Position numbers and translations under genes: made by a program
Notes under the pieces: model-generated
Told to the model about the DNA's origin: nothing
Database searches by the model: none
The model's input: the letters and a program-made list of their open reading frames with translations, nothing else
In this document: positions 8,585 to 18,529 of the stretch, piece by piece
How the letters are laid out: every line of letters starts with the position of its first letter
How positions within the stretch are numbered: position 1 is the first letter of the stretch
Source: Anaerolineales bacterium UBA6055
GTDB taxonomy: Bacteria; Chloroflexota; Anaerolineae; Aggregatilineales; Phototrophicaceae
DNA: 64,000 nucleotides
NCBI GenBank assembly: GCA_002428985.1
Contig: DIYL01000053.1
Coordinates: 455,507-519,506 of the forward strand
Direction: 5' to 3'

Positions 8585-8679
8585 AACAATTTCCTCTATA
8601 AATTAAATGTCGCTATAATACACTCAACTTATTATAGATATGAGATTATTTTATCGCAAAGCATCAGTGAGGATTTAAC

Positions 8680-9615
8680 ATGCAGGTTCGGTCAGCGACA
8701 CTTGATGATACATATGCCATCGTTGGTTTGTTTACAGCGACAATTCCGAAATGGCAACGCATTAATCTACAGGGACAAGTCGAGGATTTACCTTATGATA
8801 ACCTCACCATCTATGAACGCTGGTTGCATGGTGGCGCATGGATGACCCTAGAAACAGGCGTTATCTGGTTGAGTCATATTCTCAGTAGTTATGGGCGGGC
8901 ATATGTGGTTGAAGTCGATAACCAACTCGTTGGTTACGCAGAAGCCTTCCTCAACGATGAAGTTGAACCGATGAACAAGCATTTGTATGTGTCTGAAATG
9001 CGGATTGATAAGGACTGTGGCGATAATGTACATCATGCCCTAGCTGATGCTATTTTACACGATGCACGTAGCATCGGACGGCTGAGTGTAAGTTATCCTG
9101 ACTATGATAATGAACAAGCCCGTTACTACCGTAAATACTTCGGTACAAACGAGACCCTGCGCTTCACACGATATTCGCTATCGGCTCATACTGGACAGAG
9201 TTTCTATAAAGCCCGCGGCCATGAAGATGCAAATCCTGAACAAATTCAAGGATGGGAGATGTCAATCGGTCGTTGGACAAGCCCACAAAGCTTATGGGAA
9301 CAAGAGTGGACAGAACACTGGAAAGCACTGCCTCAAATCACAGAACGCACCAAACATCGCCTCTTTATCAACGCTGCCGGACATGAATCAATCGTCTGTT
9401 ATCATCAGCAACTCTATAATACTCGCGCGGCTGAGGTCTATTGTTGGTCGCCTAAGAAACTGACAGGACAACTTATTGTTGCTATTCGAGATTGGGGGCA
9501 TCGTGCCGGTTATCGCACCTTGATTCTCGCCCTACCCGAAGCCTACGCCAAGTTGATGCCAGCCGAAGCCACAGCCGACCCGCACCAGCAAATTATTGCG
9601 ACAGTGGATGTTTAG
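8680..9615 (+). CDS. GNAT-like N-acetyltransferase domain protein
   Basis: This 311-residue protein has GAGGA seven bases before the ATG. The N-terminal half (residues about 1-150) follows the GNAT pattern: MQVRSATLDDTYAIVGLF opening, a strand GRAYVVEVDNQLVGYAEAFL, then LYVSEMRIDKDCGD leading into the acetyl-CoA helix. The second half (about 200-305) looks like a degenerate repeat of the same fold, ending in a YRTLILALPEAYAKL strand-helix. The acceptor substrate is unknown. It is a single gene, divergent from the coaX side and tail to tail with the next gene. Confidence 0.7.
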   Translation: MQVRSATLDDTYAIVGLFTATIPKWQRINLQGQVEDLPYDNLTIYERWLHGGAWMTLETGVIWLSHILSSYGRAYVVEVDNQLVGYAEAFLNDEVEPMNKHLYVSEMRIDKDCGDNVHHALADAILHDARSIGRLSVSYPDYDNEQARYYRKYFGTNETLRFTRYSLSAHTGQSFYKARGHEDANPEQIQGWEMSIGRWTSPQSLWEQEWTEHWKALPQITERTKHRLFINAAGHESIVCYHQQLYNTRAAEVYCWSPKKLTGQLIVAIRDWGHRAGYRTLILALPEAYAKLMPAEATADPHQQIIATVDV

Positions 9616-9623
9616 TAACAGAT

Positions 9624-11009
9624 CTAAGGGTAGACAGAAATAAAGTATTTACGCTGTTCTTGCTGGCTATCAAAAATAATGGCCTCGGAGTTATCAGATA
9701 AGTTGTATCCAATAAGCTGACCAAACGGAAATCTGTTCCGCCCCCATGTACAAGACAGGTCAGTTGGTTGACCAAAAACAATTTGATTGGCATTTAACCA
9801 ATAAACGTTACAAACTTCATTTAGTTCATCATTTTGCCAGACAACCTCGCCATCTGATAAATCTATAACAGTGACGCTTCCAACAGATTCAGGGCTCCAT
9901 TCACCACCAAGTGCTAAATAATCATGATTTGGTGATATAGCAAATGATCTAATGATTTGCACATAAGGATAATCTGTATAGGAAGCAAAGTCACGTTGGT
10001 AATTTATGTCTAGTAAACCAGATCGATCGTATTGAAGAACACTCCAGATAAACGGGGTTTCAACATCGTCAATTTGCAAAACAAGAACAACATGTTCTTC
10101 GTTATCTACAAACAAGTCTATGACATCACCAGAATAAAAGTCAGGGTACATACTCTTAATATCAGCTTCAATAGACAAGTTGCCTAACAAATCAACAGAA
10201 GCAAGTAAAAGAACCCCTTTCGGTCCACCCCATTCAGTCATCTCTTCAAGAATAAAGTAAATTTTCTGGTCATTCGGAGCATAAAGCGTGTTATTAATTG
10301 TCAAATTTAAAAATTCAAGTTGTTCTACCAAATCAAGTTCATAAGCATCAATATATGTTAGAGCTGTTTTAGAGCCTGTCATAATATCGACAATATACAA
10401 ATCTGAATCAGAACGACATGGCTCTGCACAATTTGACGATCCGCTATAAACAAAGTGTTTGCTATTCGGTAACCACAGTGGAGAAAAAGGGGTCCTATCA
10501 AATGTATAAAGCTTTTGTTCAGTTACGACATCATATATGAAGGTATCTTTCCCCCACACTGCAAGCCTTTGTCCATCGGGTGACCATCTGAGCGGTGCTG
10601 ATGAGATTACTGGAAAGGGAGTCCATGATTGTTCAAGTTGTCCTAATACCAGATCAAGAAGAAACAATTGTCCAATCATCTCATCTTGCGATGCAACAAA
10701 AGCAAGATACTGATTATTAGGAGATAGCATCATCGAATTCTGGTAAATGCCCCACTGCAAATCATACTCGCGTTGAGCATTAACTGTAGACGGTATAATC
10801 GAAAAGTCAGTTAGTCTAATTGCTGTCTCTTCAATCCTTCCATCATCAAAAACAGGATGAACAGAAATACCATCCACATCAGTTATGAATATATATCCAC
10901 TCACTATTGCTGTTTGGGCTTGCAGATGATTTGATACAAATATAAGCGACCCCAACATTAAAAATATAAGCAACTTACTGTACTTCCAGCACGATATATT
11001 GCGCATCAT
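9624..11009 (-). CDS. Secreted beta-propeller (TolB/WD40-like) protein
   Basis: This 461-residue protein has a signal peptide or N-terminal membrane anchor (residues about 10-32, ending LQAQ) and then repeated blade-like units with a propeller pattern. Examples are SPNNQYLAFVA, LRWSPDGQRLAVWG, LWLPNSKHFVYSG, APNDQKIYFIL and SPNHDYLALGG. The S-P-[ND]-[GHN] turn before a hydrophobic strand is typical of TolB/WD40-like blades, about six of which are visible. It is probably extracytoplasmic, and its ligand is unknown. A related but damaged propeller gene lies at 60.9-61.8 kb. Confidence 0.75.
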   Translation of the reverse strand: MMRNISCWKYSKLLIFLMLGSLIFVSNHLQAQTAIVSGYIFITDVDGISVHPVFDDGRIEETAIRLTDFSIIPSTVNAQREYDLQWGIYQNSMMLSPNNQYLAFVASQDEMIGQLFLLDLVLGQLEQSWTPFPVISSAPLRWSPDGQRLAVWGKDTFIYDVVTEQKLYTFDRTPFSPLWLPNSKHFVYSGSSNCAEPCRSDSDLYIVDIMTGSKTALTYIDAYELDLVEQLEFLNLTINNTLYAPNDQKIYFILEEMTEWGGPKGVLLLASVDLLGNLSIEADIKSMYPDFYSGDVIDLFVDNEEHVVLVLQIDDVETPFIWSVLQYDRSGLLDINYQRDFASYTDYPYVQIIRSFAISPNHDYLALGGEWSPESVGSVTVIDLSDGEVVWQNDELNEVCNVYWLNANQIVFGQPTDLSCTWGRNRFPFGQLIGYNLSDNSEAIIFDSQQEQRKYFISVYP

Positions 11010-11162
11010 AATGTTCCATGATCTTGTAATCTAGATGTTTATGATTGTACATTGCAAATTCAACAATGACTAAGCATTTTCTAACTTAGACATTTGCTAT
11101 TACAGACGGTATGATTGTAATATCTCTTTGAAAAAGAATTATCAACACACAAGGATTCTTAC

Positions 11163-12584
11163 ATGCAAACCAAACAAGATATGGCGGATTGGTTAGATGA
11201 ACACCAAATTCGCTTTACAACGATGTCCGATGAAATTTGGGATAATCCAGAAAAACAATTTCAAGAATTTAAAGCCTCCAAATTACAAGCTGACTTCCTT
11301 GAAAAAGAAGGCTTCACAATTACATGGGATTTGGGCAATATCAGCACCGCATTCGTCGCAGAATGGGGTGAAGGTAAACCAGTTATTGCGTTTGCAGGCG
11401 AATACGATGCGCTCCCCGGTCTCTCACAGAAAGATCAAAATATCCCCGATCCACTCGAAAGTGATGGATGGGGACATGGATGTGGACATAACCTACTCGG
11501 TACAGGGTGTTTAGCAGCAGCCGTCGTATTTAAAGAATGGTTACAAGCAACAGGTAACACCGCAACAGTACGGTACTACGGTTGCCCTGCCGAAGAAGGT
11601 GGTAGCGGCAAAGTTTATATGGGTCGCGATGGTGCATTTGACGATCTTGACGCGACCTTTAATTGGCATCCCGGATATGTTAATTCTGCGATGAAAGGCA
11701 GTTTGCTAGGTGTCAATCGCTATACATTTACATTCCACGGTAAAACCGCCCATGCTGCTGCCGACCCACACTCAGGACGCTCTGCATTGGATGCAGTAGA
11801 ACTCATGAATGTCGGTGTGAATTATCTGCGCGAGCATGTCACAGATGATGTTCGTATTCATTATGTTATTCGCGATGGTGGACTCGCACCCAATGTCGTC
11901 CCCGATTTTGCATCAAGTGATTATTATATCCGCGCCCATGATCCACGTAACCTTGAAGATGTAAGTGAGCGGGTTGTACGGGTCGCCAAAGGTGCTGCGA
12001 TGATGACAGATACAGAACTCGATGCGCGATATATGTCGGGGTCATCGAGTGTCCTATCCAATGAAGTGCTAGCCGATATTCAATATGACGTGATGAAAGA
12101 CCTTGGCGGGATTGAATTCACTGATGAAGAACAAGCATATGCCGAAAAGGTCAACGAATACTTCGCTGATGGCAATAAAGGTATGCTAATGGGTCTATTC
12201 GGTGTTGATCCTGAAACCGCCAATCAAGCACTCATTGGTAATGTCTACGAAAGTCGTGACAAAGGCAAAGTATTCCCTGCATCGTCCGATATGGGTGATA
12301 TGAGCTGGTATGCCCCTTGTAGTATGTTGAATGCGGCAACATGGGCAACCCGTGTTCCCGGTCACTCATGGGGAGTAGTCGCAACCGGTAAAATGTCGAT
12401 CGGTCACAAAGGCATGATGTTTGCGGCAAAAGTCATGGCATTATCAGCAGCTGAGTTGATTCTATCCCCAGAAAAATTAGAGGCTGCCAAAACTGAATTC
12501 GACGCAGCGCTTAAAGAAACCCCTTACAAATGCCCAATTCCAGCCGATGTTCAACCACCACAATACGAACATCCACTACGCTAA
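11163..12584 (+). CDS. M20 family amidohydrolase, AbgB-like
   Basis: This 473-residue metallopeptidase-fold enzyme resembles p-aminobenzoyl-glutamate hydrolase subunit B and related amidohydrolases. Metal-site motifs are visible: FAGEYDALPGL near residue 80, GHGCGHNLLGTG near 104-115, and the catalytic/metal pair CPAEEGGSGK near 141-150. The lid/dimerisation domain starts at YTFTFHGKTAHAA (about 188-200), and PGHSWG sits near the C-terminus. It should cleave an amide of an amino acid or peptide in the cytosol; the true substrate is unclear. AAGGATT precedes the ATG, and a terminator follows. Confidence 0.85.
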   Translation: MQTKQDMADWLDEHQIRFTTMSDEIWDNPEKQFQEFKASKLQADFLEKEGFTITWDLGNISTAFVAEWGEGKPVIAFAGEYDALPGLSQKDQNIPDPLESDGWGHGCGHNLLGTGCLAAAVVFKEWLQATGNTATVRYYGCPAEEGGSGKVYMGRDGAFDDLDATFNWHPGYVNSAMKGSLLGVNRYTFTFHGKTAHAAADPHSGRSALDAVELMNVGVNYLREHVTDDVRIHYVIRDGGLAPNVVPDFASSDYYIRAHDPRNLEDVSERVVRVAKGAAMMTDTELDARYMSGSSSVLSNEVLADIQYDVMKDLGGIEFTDEEQAYAEKVNEYFADGNKGMLMGLFGVDPETANQALIGNVYESRDKGKVFPASSDMGDMSWYAPCSMLNAATWATRVPGHSWGVVATGKMSIGHKGMMFAAKVMALSAAELILSPEKLEAAKTEFDAALKETPYKCPIPADVQPPQYEHPLR

Positions 12585-12593
12585 ACTCAACAA

Positions 12594-12618
12594 ACGCATC
12601 CGACAGGGTGCGTTTTTA
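12594..12618 (+). terminator. Intrinsic terminator after the AbgB-like gene
   Basis: ACGCATCC...GGGTGCGT stem with a short loop, followed by TTTTT. Confidence 0.8.
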
Positions 12619-12714
12619 ATTTATAACCCTCTTAGATTTATATGAATATCTGCGGTCAAACAGACCATAAATTACTATAATATGGGCAACCACTCAGATA
12701 AGAGGAGTCAGGCA

Positions 12715-13470
12715 ATGTCCATTTACGATGCACATCACATGGAATTCACGATCACATCAAGTCAGATTCAGATTATGACGGATCACGGCATCCAAGTTCC
12801 AGCATTTTTGTCTCATCCACAATTGGGACAAAAGTTCTCCGGCATTGTACTCATCCATGATTGGTGGGGAGTCAACGACGATATTCGACGTCTATCCAAT
12901 TTTCTGGCACAGATGGGATATTATGTAATCGTCCCCGATTTGTTCCTCGGCAAAGTTGCCCATAACGCCCGCGAAGCCATGTCACTCTACAAATCACACG
13001 CTCCGCATATTTTCGAGCAAGTCGACACAGCACTTGCAGTTCTAGAAAGTCATCATCAATGTAACGGAAACGTGGCAGCATTTGGTGTCGGTGTAGGTGG
13101 TAGTATGGCATTCGAGGCGGCAATTAAACGTGATGATCTGGAAGCAGCGGTTGCCTTTAGTGGTTTCCCAAAGCGGTATCTAAAAACTCTACACAAGGCG
13201 AATACGCCCATTCAAGCATTTTTCGGCAGTAAAGACCCATTCATTAAATCAGTTGTCATTCAAGAATTAGAACAAGTCCTAAAAGCATCAAACAAAACAA
13301 ATGAACATGAGGTACGCATTATTGACGGTGTTCAACATGAATTCTTTGACGACTCGTTACCAGAAGACCTAAAACTGATCGTTCGCCAATCTCTAGATGA
13401 TGCCTTAGATTTCCTTGAAGACAATATTGGTAAGTTACCCGGTAGTCCAGATTTTGATGAAATTATCTAA
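12715..13470 (+). CDS. Dienelactone-hydrolase-family protein lacking the usual nucleophile
   Basis: This 251-residue alpha/beta hydrolase fold protein starts at ATG 12715, with AGAGGAG at 7-8 nt. The family pattern is clear: IVLIHDWWGVND at residues 44-55, GYYVIVPDLFLG at 68-79, the acid in FFGSKDPF (about residue 181) and the His in VQHEFFDD (about residue 209). At the nucleophile elbow, where the family has G-x-[CS]-x-G-G, this protein reads GVGVGG, with Gly126 replacing Cys/Ser. It is therefore probably not a classical hydrolase; it may bind ligand or be a pseudoenzyme. It stands alone between the AbgB-like and glutamate dehydrogenase genes. Confidence 0.8.
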   Translation: MSIYDAHHMEFTITSSQIQIMTDHGIQVPAFLSHPQLGQKFSGIVLIHDWWGVNDDIRRLSNFLAQMGYYVIVPDLFLGKVAHNAREAMSLYKSHAPHIFEQVDTALAVLESHHQCNGNVAAFGVGVGGSMAFEAAIKRDDLEAAVAFSGFPKRYLKTLHKANTPIQAFFGSKDPFIKSVVIQELEQVLKASNKTNEHEVRIIDGVQHEFFDDSLPEDLKLIVRQSLDDALDFLEDNIGKLPGSPDFDEII

Positions 13471-13556
13471 AAATTACTACGATTATTTTTAGTCTATTCA
13501 CAATCTGAGAGTATACTGAAGGCATGAAACATCTATTTAATTAGATTGAGGTGTTT

Positions 13557-14972
13557 ATGTCAACAAAAACCCGCCTGTCCTTCCGCGAGAGTGTCGATAA
13601 GATGGTAGATCGTGCGATGGGTTATCTAAACCTACCGATGGGTCTCCCCGCAGAAATTATCGCCTGTAATAGTGTTATCAAAGTACAATTTCCGGTCAAA
13701 CTGAGTGATGGCAAATACCATATTTTCTCAGGTTGGCGTGCGGTTCATAGTGACCATCGACTCCCGGTAAAGGGTGGAATCCGTTATGCAACCAGTGTAA
13801 CACAAGATGAAGTCGAAGCACTCGCTGCCCTGATGACCTACAAGTGTGCGATCGTGAATGTGCCCTATGGCGGGTCTAAAGGTGGCATCAAACTCAATCC
13901 ACGTGACCACAGCGAGTATGAATTAGAGTTAATCACCCGTCGGTTTGCTCGTGAACTGATTAGCAAGGGGTATTTGAGCCCAAGCGAAAATGTTCCCGCA
14001 CCGGATATGGGTACAGGTGAAAAAGAAATGGCATGGATTGCCGATACCTATAAGACATTACATCCGAATGATGTCAATTATTTTGCTTGTGTAACCGGAA
14101 AGCCTATTAGTAACGGCGGAATCCGTGGTCGGGTCGAGGCAACCGGACGCGGTGTGCAATATGTTATTCGCGAGTTCTTCCGCCACCCCGATGATGTGAA
14201 AGCCGCAGGGATGGATGGCCAGCTTGATGGTAAACGCGTCATCGTACAGGGCTTGGGTAATGTCGGGTTTCACGCCGTTAAATTCTTGTCCGAAGAAGAC
14301 AATACAAAAATTGTGTGTGTCATTGAACGTGATGGCGCAATCATCGACGAGAATGGCATCAATGTCGAAAATCTAAGCACATATATCCGTGAAAATCGTG
14401 GCGTAAAAGGGTATCCTGATGGTACCTATGAACCCAATGGTATCGCTTGTCTAGAAATGGAATGCGACATATTAATCCCCGCTGCATTAGAAGGTCAAAT
14501 TACGGAAGATAATGCGCCGAATATCAAAGCCAAGTTAATTGTAGAAGCCGCCAACGGTCCAATCACTTATTATGGTGATGAGATCTTGCGTCAGCGCGGT
14601 ATAACAGTCTTGCCGGATGCATACGTCAATGCTGGCGGTGTGACCGTCTCATACTTCGAGTGGATCAAGAATTTATCACATATTCGTTTTGGTCGTATGG
14701 AGCGCCGTTTAAGTGAATTTCGTGGTGAACGCATCGTCGAAGCGCTCGAAACGATGACAGGTAAATCTGTGCCGGAAGCCCTCAAACACGACATCACACA
14801 GGGAGCAGATGAACTAACACTCGTACGGTCGGGTCTCGATGATACGATGCGCCTCGCTTATCAAGAAGTTCGAGAAGCAGCCCGTCGCCATAATATCGAA
14901 GATTTGCGGACCGCATCTTATGTTGTCGCCCTCGAAAAAATCGCTACCACCCGGATTGAGATGGGTGTTTAA
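13557..14972 (+). CDS. gdhA: Glutamate dehydrogenase (Glu/Leu/Phe/Val dehydrogenase family)
   Basis: Catalyses reversible oxidative deamination of glutamate to 2-oxoglutarate and ammonia. The 471-residue protein has the GLFV N-terminal domain with LPVKGGIRYA, TYKCAIVNVPYGGSKGG (catalytic Lys, about residues 100-117) and NVPAPDMGTG. The dinucleotide fold follows with VQGLGNVGFHAV near 230, and NAGGVTVSYFEW lies near the C-terminus. Length is normal for the hexameric bacterial/archaeal type. ATG 13557 follows GAGG. Cofactor preference (NAD or NADP) is not decided here. The next gene begins directly after the stop codon, suggesting coupled translation. The gene symbol is by family and could equally be gudB-like. 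Confidence 0.9.
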   Translation: MSTKTRLSFRESVDKMVDRAMGYLNLPMGLPAEIIACNSVIKVQFPVKLSDGKYHIFSGWRAVHSDHRLPVKGGIRYATSVTQDEVEALAALMTYKCAIVNVPYGGSKGGIKLNPRDHSEYELELITRRFARELISKGYLSPSENVPAPDMGTGEKEMAWIADTYKTLHPNDVNYFACVTGKPISNGGIRGRVEATGRGVQYVIREFFRHPDDVKAAGMDGQLDGKRVIVQGLGNVGFHAVKFLSEEDNTKIVCVIERDGAIIDENGINVENLSTYIRENRGVKGYPDGTYEPNGIACLEMECDILIPAALEGQITEDNAPNIKAKLIVEAANGPITYYGDEILRQRGITVLPDAYVNAGGVTVSYFEWIKNLSHIRFGRMERRLSEFRGERIVEALETMTGKSVPEALKHDITQGADELTLVRSGLDDTMRLAYQEVREAARRHNIEDLRTASYVVALEKIATTRIEMGV

Positions 14973-15734
14973 TTGTTCCGCATTGTTTTCTGGAACATCA
15001 TGCACGGTGGCGGAAAACGCGCGTCCGCCATCGTGTCACAATTACGTCAATGGCAACCCGATCTGATTGCCTTGAGTGAATTTCGAGGTACACCTGCCAG
15101 CCAACAAATCGCCGACGATTTGAATGCACATGGTTTTGTTCATCAACTGACAACTTCAGACACAAGCAAAAAACTCCGCGCTCGCAATGCCCTACTGCTC
15201 GCATCAACTGTACCGATTACACCAATCAAAATCTGGGGAACACCCAAACCAACCCATCGTTGGTTATTCGTCCAAGTAGAAACCACTATCCCCTTCCATA
15301 TGGGTGTGATGCATATCCCCAACATGCACACCAAACAAAAAGTCCCCTATCAGCAACGGATTCTCAGTCTTGCCAAACGCTGGAAATATGAAGCGGGTGT
15401 ATTCATTGGCGATACCAATTCAGGTCTACCGGACATTGATGAAGAAGCACCTGCATTCGGGCAATATGAAGCTGATTTTATCAATGGGTTAGATGCACTC
15501 GATTGGCGCGATATGTTTCGGGTCAAACACGGGGATAAACGAGCTTATACATGGTATTCACCGAATGGTCGGAATGGATTTCGGTTGGATGAGGCGTTTG
15601 CTAACACAGCATTACAACCATATATCATTGACTGTTACTATCACTGGGGGAAGGCAGGCGAGCATAATCAACTCAGTGACCATGCCGCCATTGTCCTAGA
15701 TACGACGCTAGACGTCTATCCGGCGTTGCAGTGA
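14973..15734 (+). CDS. Endonuclease/exonuclease/phosphatase family protein
   Basis: The 253-residue frame starts at a TTG that directly follows the TAA of the glutamate dehydrogenase gene, so translation is likely by re-initiation. EEP-fold motifs are present: FWNIMHGGG (N-terminal Asn), LIALSEFR with the metal-binding Glu near residue 36, FIGDTNSG (Asp-x-Asn, about 146-151), and QLSDHAAIVLD with the C-terminal SDH (about 235). The substrate could be DNA, a nucleotide or a phosphoester. No signal peptide. Its last 27 bp overlap the convergent CIA30 gene. Confidence 0.8.
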   Translation: MFRIVFWNIMHGGGKRASAIVSQLRQWQPDLIALSEFRGTPASQQIADDLNAHGFVHQLTTSDTSKKLRARNALLLASTVPITPIKIWGTPKPTHRWLFVQVETTIPFHMGVMHIPNMHTKQKVPYQQRILSLAKRWKYEAGVFIGDTNSGLPDIDEEAPAFGQYEADFINGLDALDWRDMFRVKHGDKRAYTWYSPNGRNGFRLDEAFANTALQPYIIDCYYHWGKAGEHNQLSDHAAIVLDTTLDVYPALQ

Positions 15735-16322
15735 GATACTTGTTTCGTCGTCTTCAGCTTCATTACGATAGAGCGATAAATCCGATAGTTCGAGGCGGAA
15801 TTCACCTTCTTGTTCATCCGAAATTAAAATGCTCATCGACCAAACATTGGTTAAATCAATCTCATTAGCAGTTGGTACAGGATTACCGAAGCGTGTTGCA
15901 GCTAACTCTTCGAACGGAATTAATATCCGTTGCCATTCGTCTTCATCTTCCATTACTTCTGTTTCGAAGGTGATACGATAGCTGATCCAACTATGCACAT
16001 CGCGCAAGTTAAATGAATACTTTTGACCATCGCCACGTACCATCAATTGAATACCGTCAGCGGTTGAAAAATCGACAGGTGAAAATTGTGCACGGACAGA
16101 TGAAAATCCACCGTTATTATCAAGTGAAACATTACCCGAAAATACGCTGAATGCTTCGTTTGTGTCCCATTGTCCTTGTGAGACACCACCCATCACACCA
16201 TCATCGGTGATTGCCCACCACTCAGCATGATCTGGATTACTAAAGTCAAATAGCATAAACGTCTCCGCTGGCTCTGCTTCGGGGATTGTTAGAAACAGAG
16301 ACACTAACATTAAAAACCACAT
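15708..16322 (-). CDS. CIA30-family (NDUFAF1-like) exported protein
   Basis: This 204-residue protein has an N-terminal hydrophobic segment (residues 1-20), probably a signal peptide or anchor. It then shows the CIA30 hallmark: FDFSNPDHAEWW, followed by DDGVMGGVSQG (about residues 38-50), NGGFSSVRAQF, and the later YRITFETE and IPFEEL strands of a galactose-binding-like beta sandwich. In mitochondria CIA30 helps assemble complex I, but bacterial members mostly have unknown roles. Export to the cell envelope distinguishes this one. It is transcribed alone and converges with the EEP gene. Confidence 0.8.
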   Translation of the reverse strand: MWFLMLVSLFLTIPEAEPAETFMLFDFSNPDHAEWWAITDDGVMGGVSQGQWDTNEAFSVFSGNVSLDNNGGFSSVRAQFSPVDFSTADGIQLMVRGDGQKYSFNLRDVHSWISYRITFETEVMEDEDEWQRILIPFEELAATRFGNPVPTANEIDLTNVWSMSILISDEQEGEFRLELSDLSLYRNEAEDDETSISLQRRIDV

Positions 16323-16411
16323 TGTGTTCCTCGAGGATAACTATAAACCGTACTTTAGATTAGGATACACGAAACAACTGTGGAAAATATTAAGAATCGC
16401 TCACAACAACA

Positions 16412-17059
16412 TTAGACAAGGTGCTCATCATAGCCTAATTTAATGAGTTGCTCGAAAGCTGACCACACTTCATCAGGAATATCTTGTGGGACTTGAAAAC
16501 CATTTTCACCATAGAGTTTCACACGTTGAAAATCACCGACAATATATTGGATTAAGCCATCTTTGGGCAGTTCACCACTGAGATAATCACGGCAACTTAT
16601 CGGAGGGGATGTAACGACAAATTCAGTATTCGCCCATAATTTCAAACCTGTGGCAAGCACGCGACGTTCCATAAATGGTTTTTGTACAAGAATAAATGAC
16701 TCAAATTGATAACCAAGCTCATCAAGTAATTCTCGGGTGCATGTGAAGTTTTCGCCGGTATGACGTGCCTTATTTTCGATAATTACTTTATCGGCAGGTA
16801 CCCCTTGTACAATCGCGCGTTTAGCAAAGTAATCGGCTTCGGTCTCATCCCAGTAGATATTCAATAGATCATTCTGTTGTACTACACCACCGGAAAATAG
16901 CAAATACGGTGCATAACCTTGTTTGTATAAGTCAATCGCATAATCTGCTACACGCACATCATAGCTACCGAGCATGAAGATACAGTCGGACTTTTTCAGC
17001 TCATGCCCAACAAGCATATAATCCCAAATTACTTGCACCAATTCATCAACACTTAGCAT
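16412..17059 (-). CDS. YdcF/ElyC-like DUF218 protein
   Basis: The 215-residue protein matches DUF218: FMLGSYDVRVADYAIDLYKQG near residues 28-48, YLLFSGG, the ETEADYFAKRAIVQGVP segment, then IIENKARHTGENF and ILVQKPFMERR. The usual E-x-x-[ST]-x-[ST]-x-x-N motif appears here as ENKARHTGEN. Without a membrane helix it resembles cytosolic YdcF more than membrane SanA/ElyC. Its ATG overlaps the stop of the upstream P450 gene (TAATG), so the two are translationally coupled and form a small operon, though a functional link is unknown. Confidence 0.82.
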   Translation of the reverse strand: MLSVDELVQVIWDYMLVGHELKKSDCIFMLGSYDVRVADYAIDLYKQGYAPYLLFSGGVVQQNDLLNIYWDETEADYFAKRAIVQGVPADKVIIENKARHTGENFTCTRELLDELGYQFESFILVQKPFMERRVLATGLKLWANTEFVVTSPPISCRDYLSGELPKDGLIQYIVGDFQRVKLYGENGFQVPQDIPDEVWSAFEQLIKLGYDEHLV

Positions 17060-18399
17060 TAGGAGCTCCGTTTACGGAATGCAACTTTCAATCCGTCTTT
17101 GGGGAAGATTGTCGGGTTATAGCGGATATTCAAATTCTGGTCAGGCAAAATGTCCCATTCATAGTAGCGCAATAGATACGACGCAACAATTTTCATTTCC
17201 AATTGAGCGAAAGCATAGCCAACACATACCCGCGAACCACCACCGAATCCAACCAAACTAAACGGCACATTACTCTCATTTCGTTCGGGACTAAAGCGGT
17301 CGGGGTCAAATTTATCGGGTTCAGTGTAAACCTTCTCGTCGCGATGGGTGACATTAATCCAGTAGAGCGCAGTCCATCCAGTCGGGATATAATACCCGTT
17401 AAATTCAATTGGTTCGATAACACCACGGAAGCCGGCTGGCACAGGAGGACGCATCCGTTCAACTTCTTTTAAGACCTGCTCAAGATACGTCATCGATCGG
17501 ATATTTTCCATCGTTAGGTCGCCACTAATCCCAATGGTCTCCTGTTCGTCGCGGGCTTTTTGCAACACCTCAGGATTTTGCGCCAATAACATCACCAGCG
17601 AGGTAATCATTGAAGCACTGGTTTCGTGTCCAGCAAACAACAGCAATAATGTCTGTGTTTTAAGCTCGTCCAATGTCAACTGTACGCCATCTTCATCACG
17701 GGTCTGCATCATCAAACCAAGGGCGTCATTGGTTGGATTTTTCTGGCGATGTAACACAGCTTTTTCAATATATGCCAACAACTCATCCCGTGCGGCTAAC
17801 GCTTGACCATAAGGCGTCCATGACCAACGCGTTGGCACATTGACAAAGCCTTTTGTCATGCAGGTAAATAATTGGCTCAAGTGGGCGGCATCACTGCCTG
17901 CATCACTACCAATCAATAACTTACTCGCGATTTCAAAGGTCAGATGTTTGTTCTCATCCGCCCATGCAAATGTACCTAAATTTGCCCAGCGCTCAAGATT
18001 GCGAATGGTGATGTCTTCCATCGTCTGTTTGTAATTATGGAGTGCTTCCCGATGAAATGCAGGCATAATCAAGCGTCGTTTGGCACGATGTTCTGGACCA
18101 TCTTGTACAAACAGTGACTCACCTAATAATTCTTTAAAGGTAGGAGGCCAGCCTTCACGCCACGCAAAATGCTTCATCCCACCTGCTAGCAAAAACCGAT
18201 TCGCCTCCGGCCCCATAAATACGGCAATCTTACGTCCAAGTATCCGTGTTTTAAATACAGGCCCATGTTTGCGATATTGCTCCATCATATAATCAAGATC
18301 GAACAAACGCGGGGGTTCACCTAACCACGGGAAGCCAAAGTCACCCGGTGGTAACGGTAGATTAGAAGGATTGGGATTATTTATGGTGGCTTGTGCCAT
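17059..18399 (-). CDS. Cytochrome P450
   Basis: This 446-residue soluble P450 is of normal bacterial length with all hallmarks. The I-helix oxygen-activation motif FAGHETSAS is near residue 243, the K-helix EVERMRPP (ExxR) near 311, and the haem-binding loop FGGGSRVCVG near 383-392 has the proximal Cys. The N-terminal PPGDFGFPWLGEP resembles CYP120/CYP26-like enzymes, suggesting a hydrophobic isoprenoid or fatty substrate, but this is only family resemblance. No ferredoxin or reductase gene is adjacent. First gene of a two-gene unit with the YdcF-like gene. Confidence 0.93.
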   Translation of the reverse strand: MAQATINNPNPSNLPLPPGDFGFPWLGEPPRLFDLDYMMEQYRKHGPVFKTRILGRKIAVFMGPEANRFLLAGGMKHFAWREGWPPTFKELLGESLFVQDGPEHRAKRRLIMPAFHREALHNYKQTMEDITIRNLERWANLGTFAWADENKHLTFEIASKLLIGSDAGSDAAHLSQLFTCMTKGFVNVPTRWSWTPYGQALAARDELLAYIEKAVLHRQKNPTNDALGLMMQTRDEDGVQLTLDELKTQTLLLLFAGHETSASMITSLVMLLAQNPEVLQKARDEQETIGISGDLTMENIRSMTYLEQVLKEVERMRPPVPAGFRGVIEPIEFNGYYIPTGWTALYWINVTHRDEKVYTEPDKFDPDRFSPERNESNVPFSLVGFGGGSRVCVGYAFAQLEMKIVASYLLRYYEWDILPDQNLNIRYNPTIFPKDGLKVAFRKRSS

Positions 18400-18529
18400 A
18401 CGAATTCATCCAGTTTTTTGAGTTAACACGCCATATCATAGCATACGACACATGACATATGCATCAAATCAAAATGTATTCTCATGTTTTTTTATATACT
18501 GACAAGCCCAACACAAAACATCAGACGCA

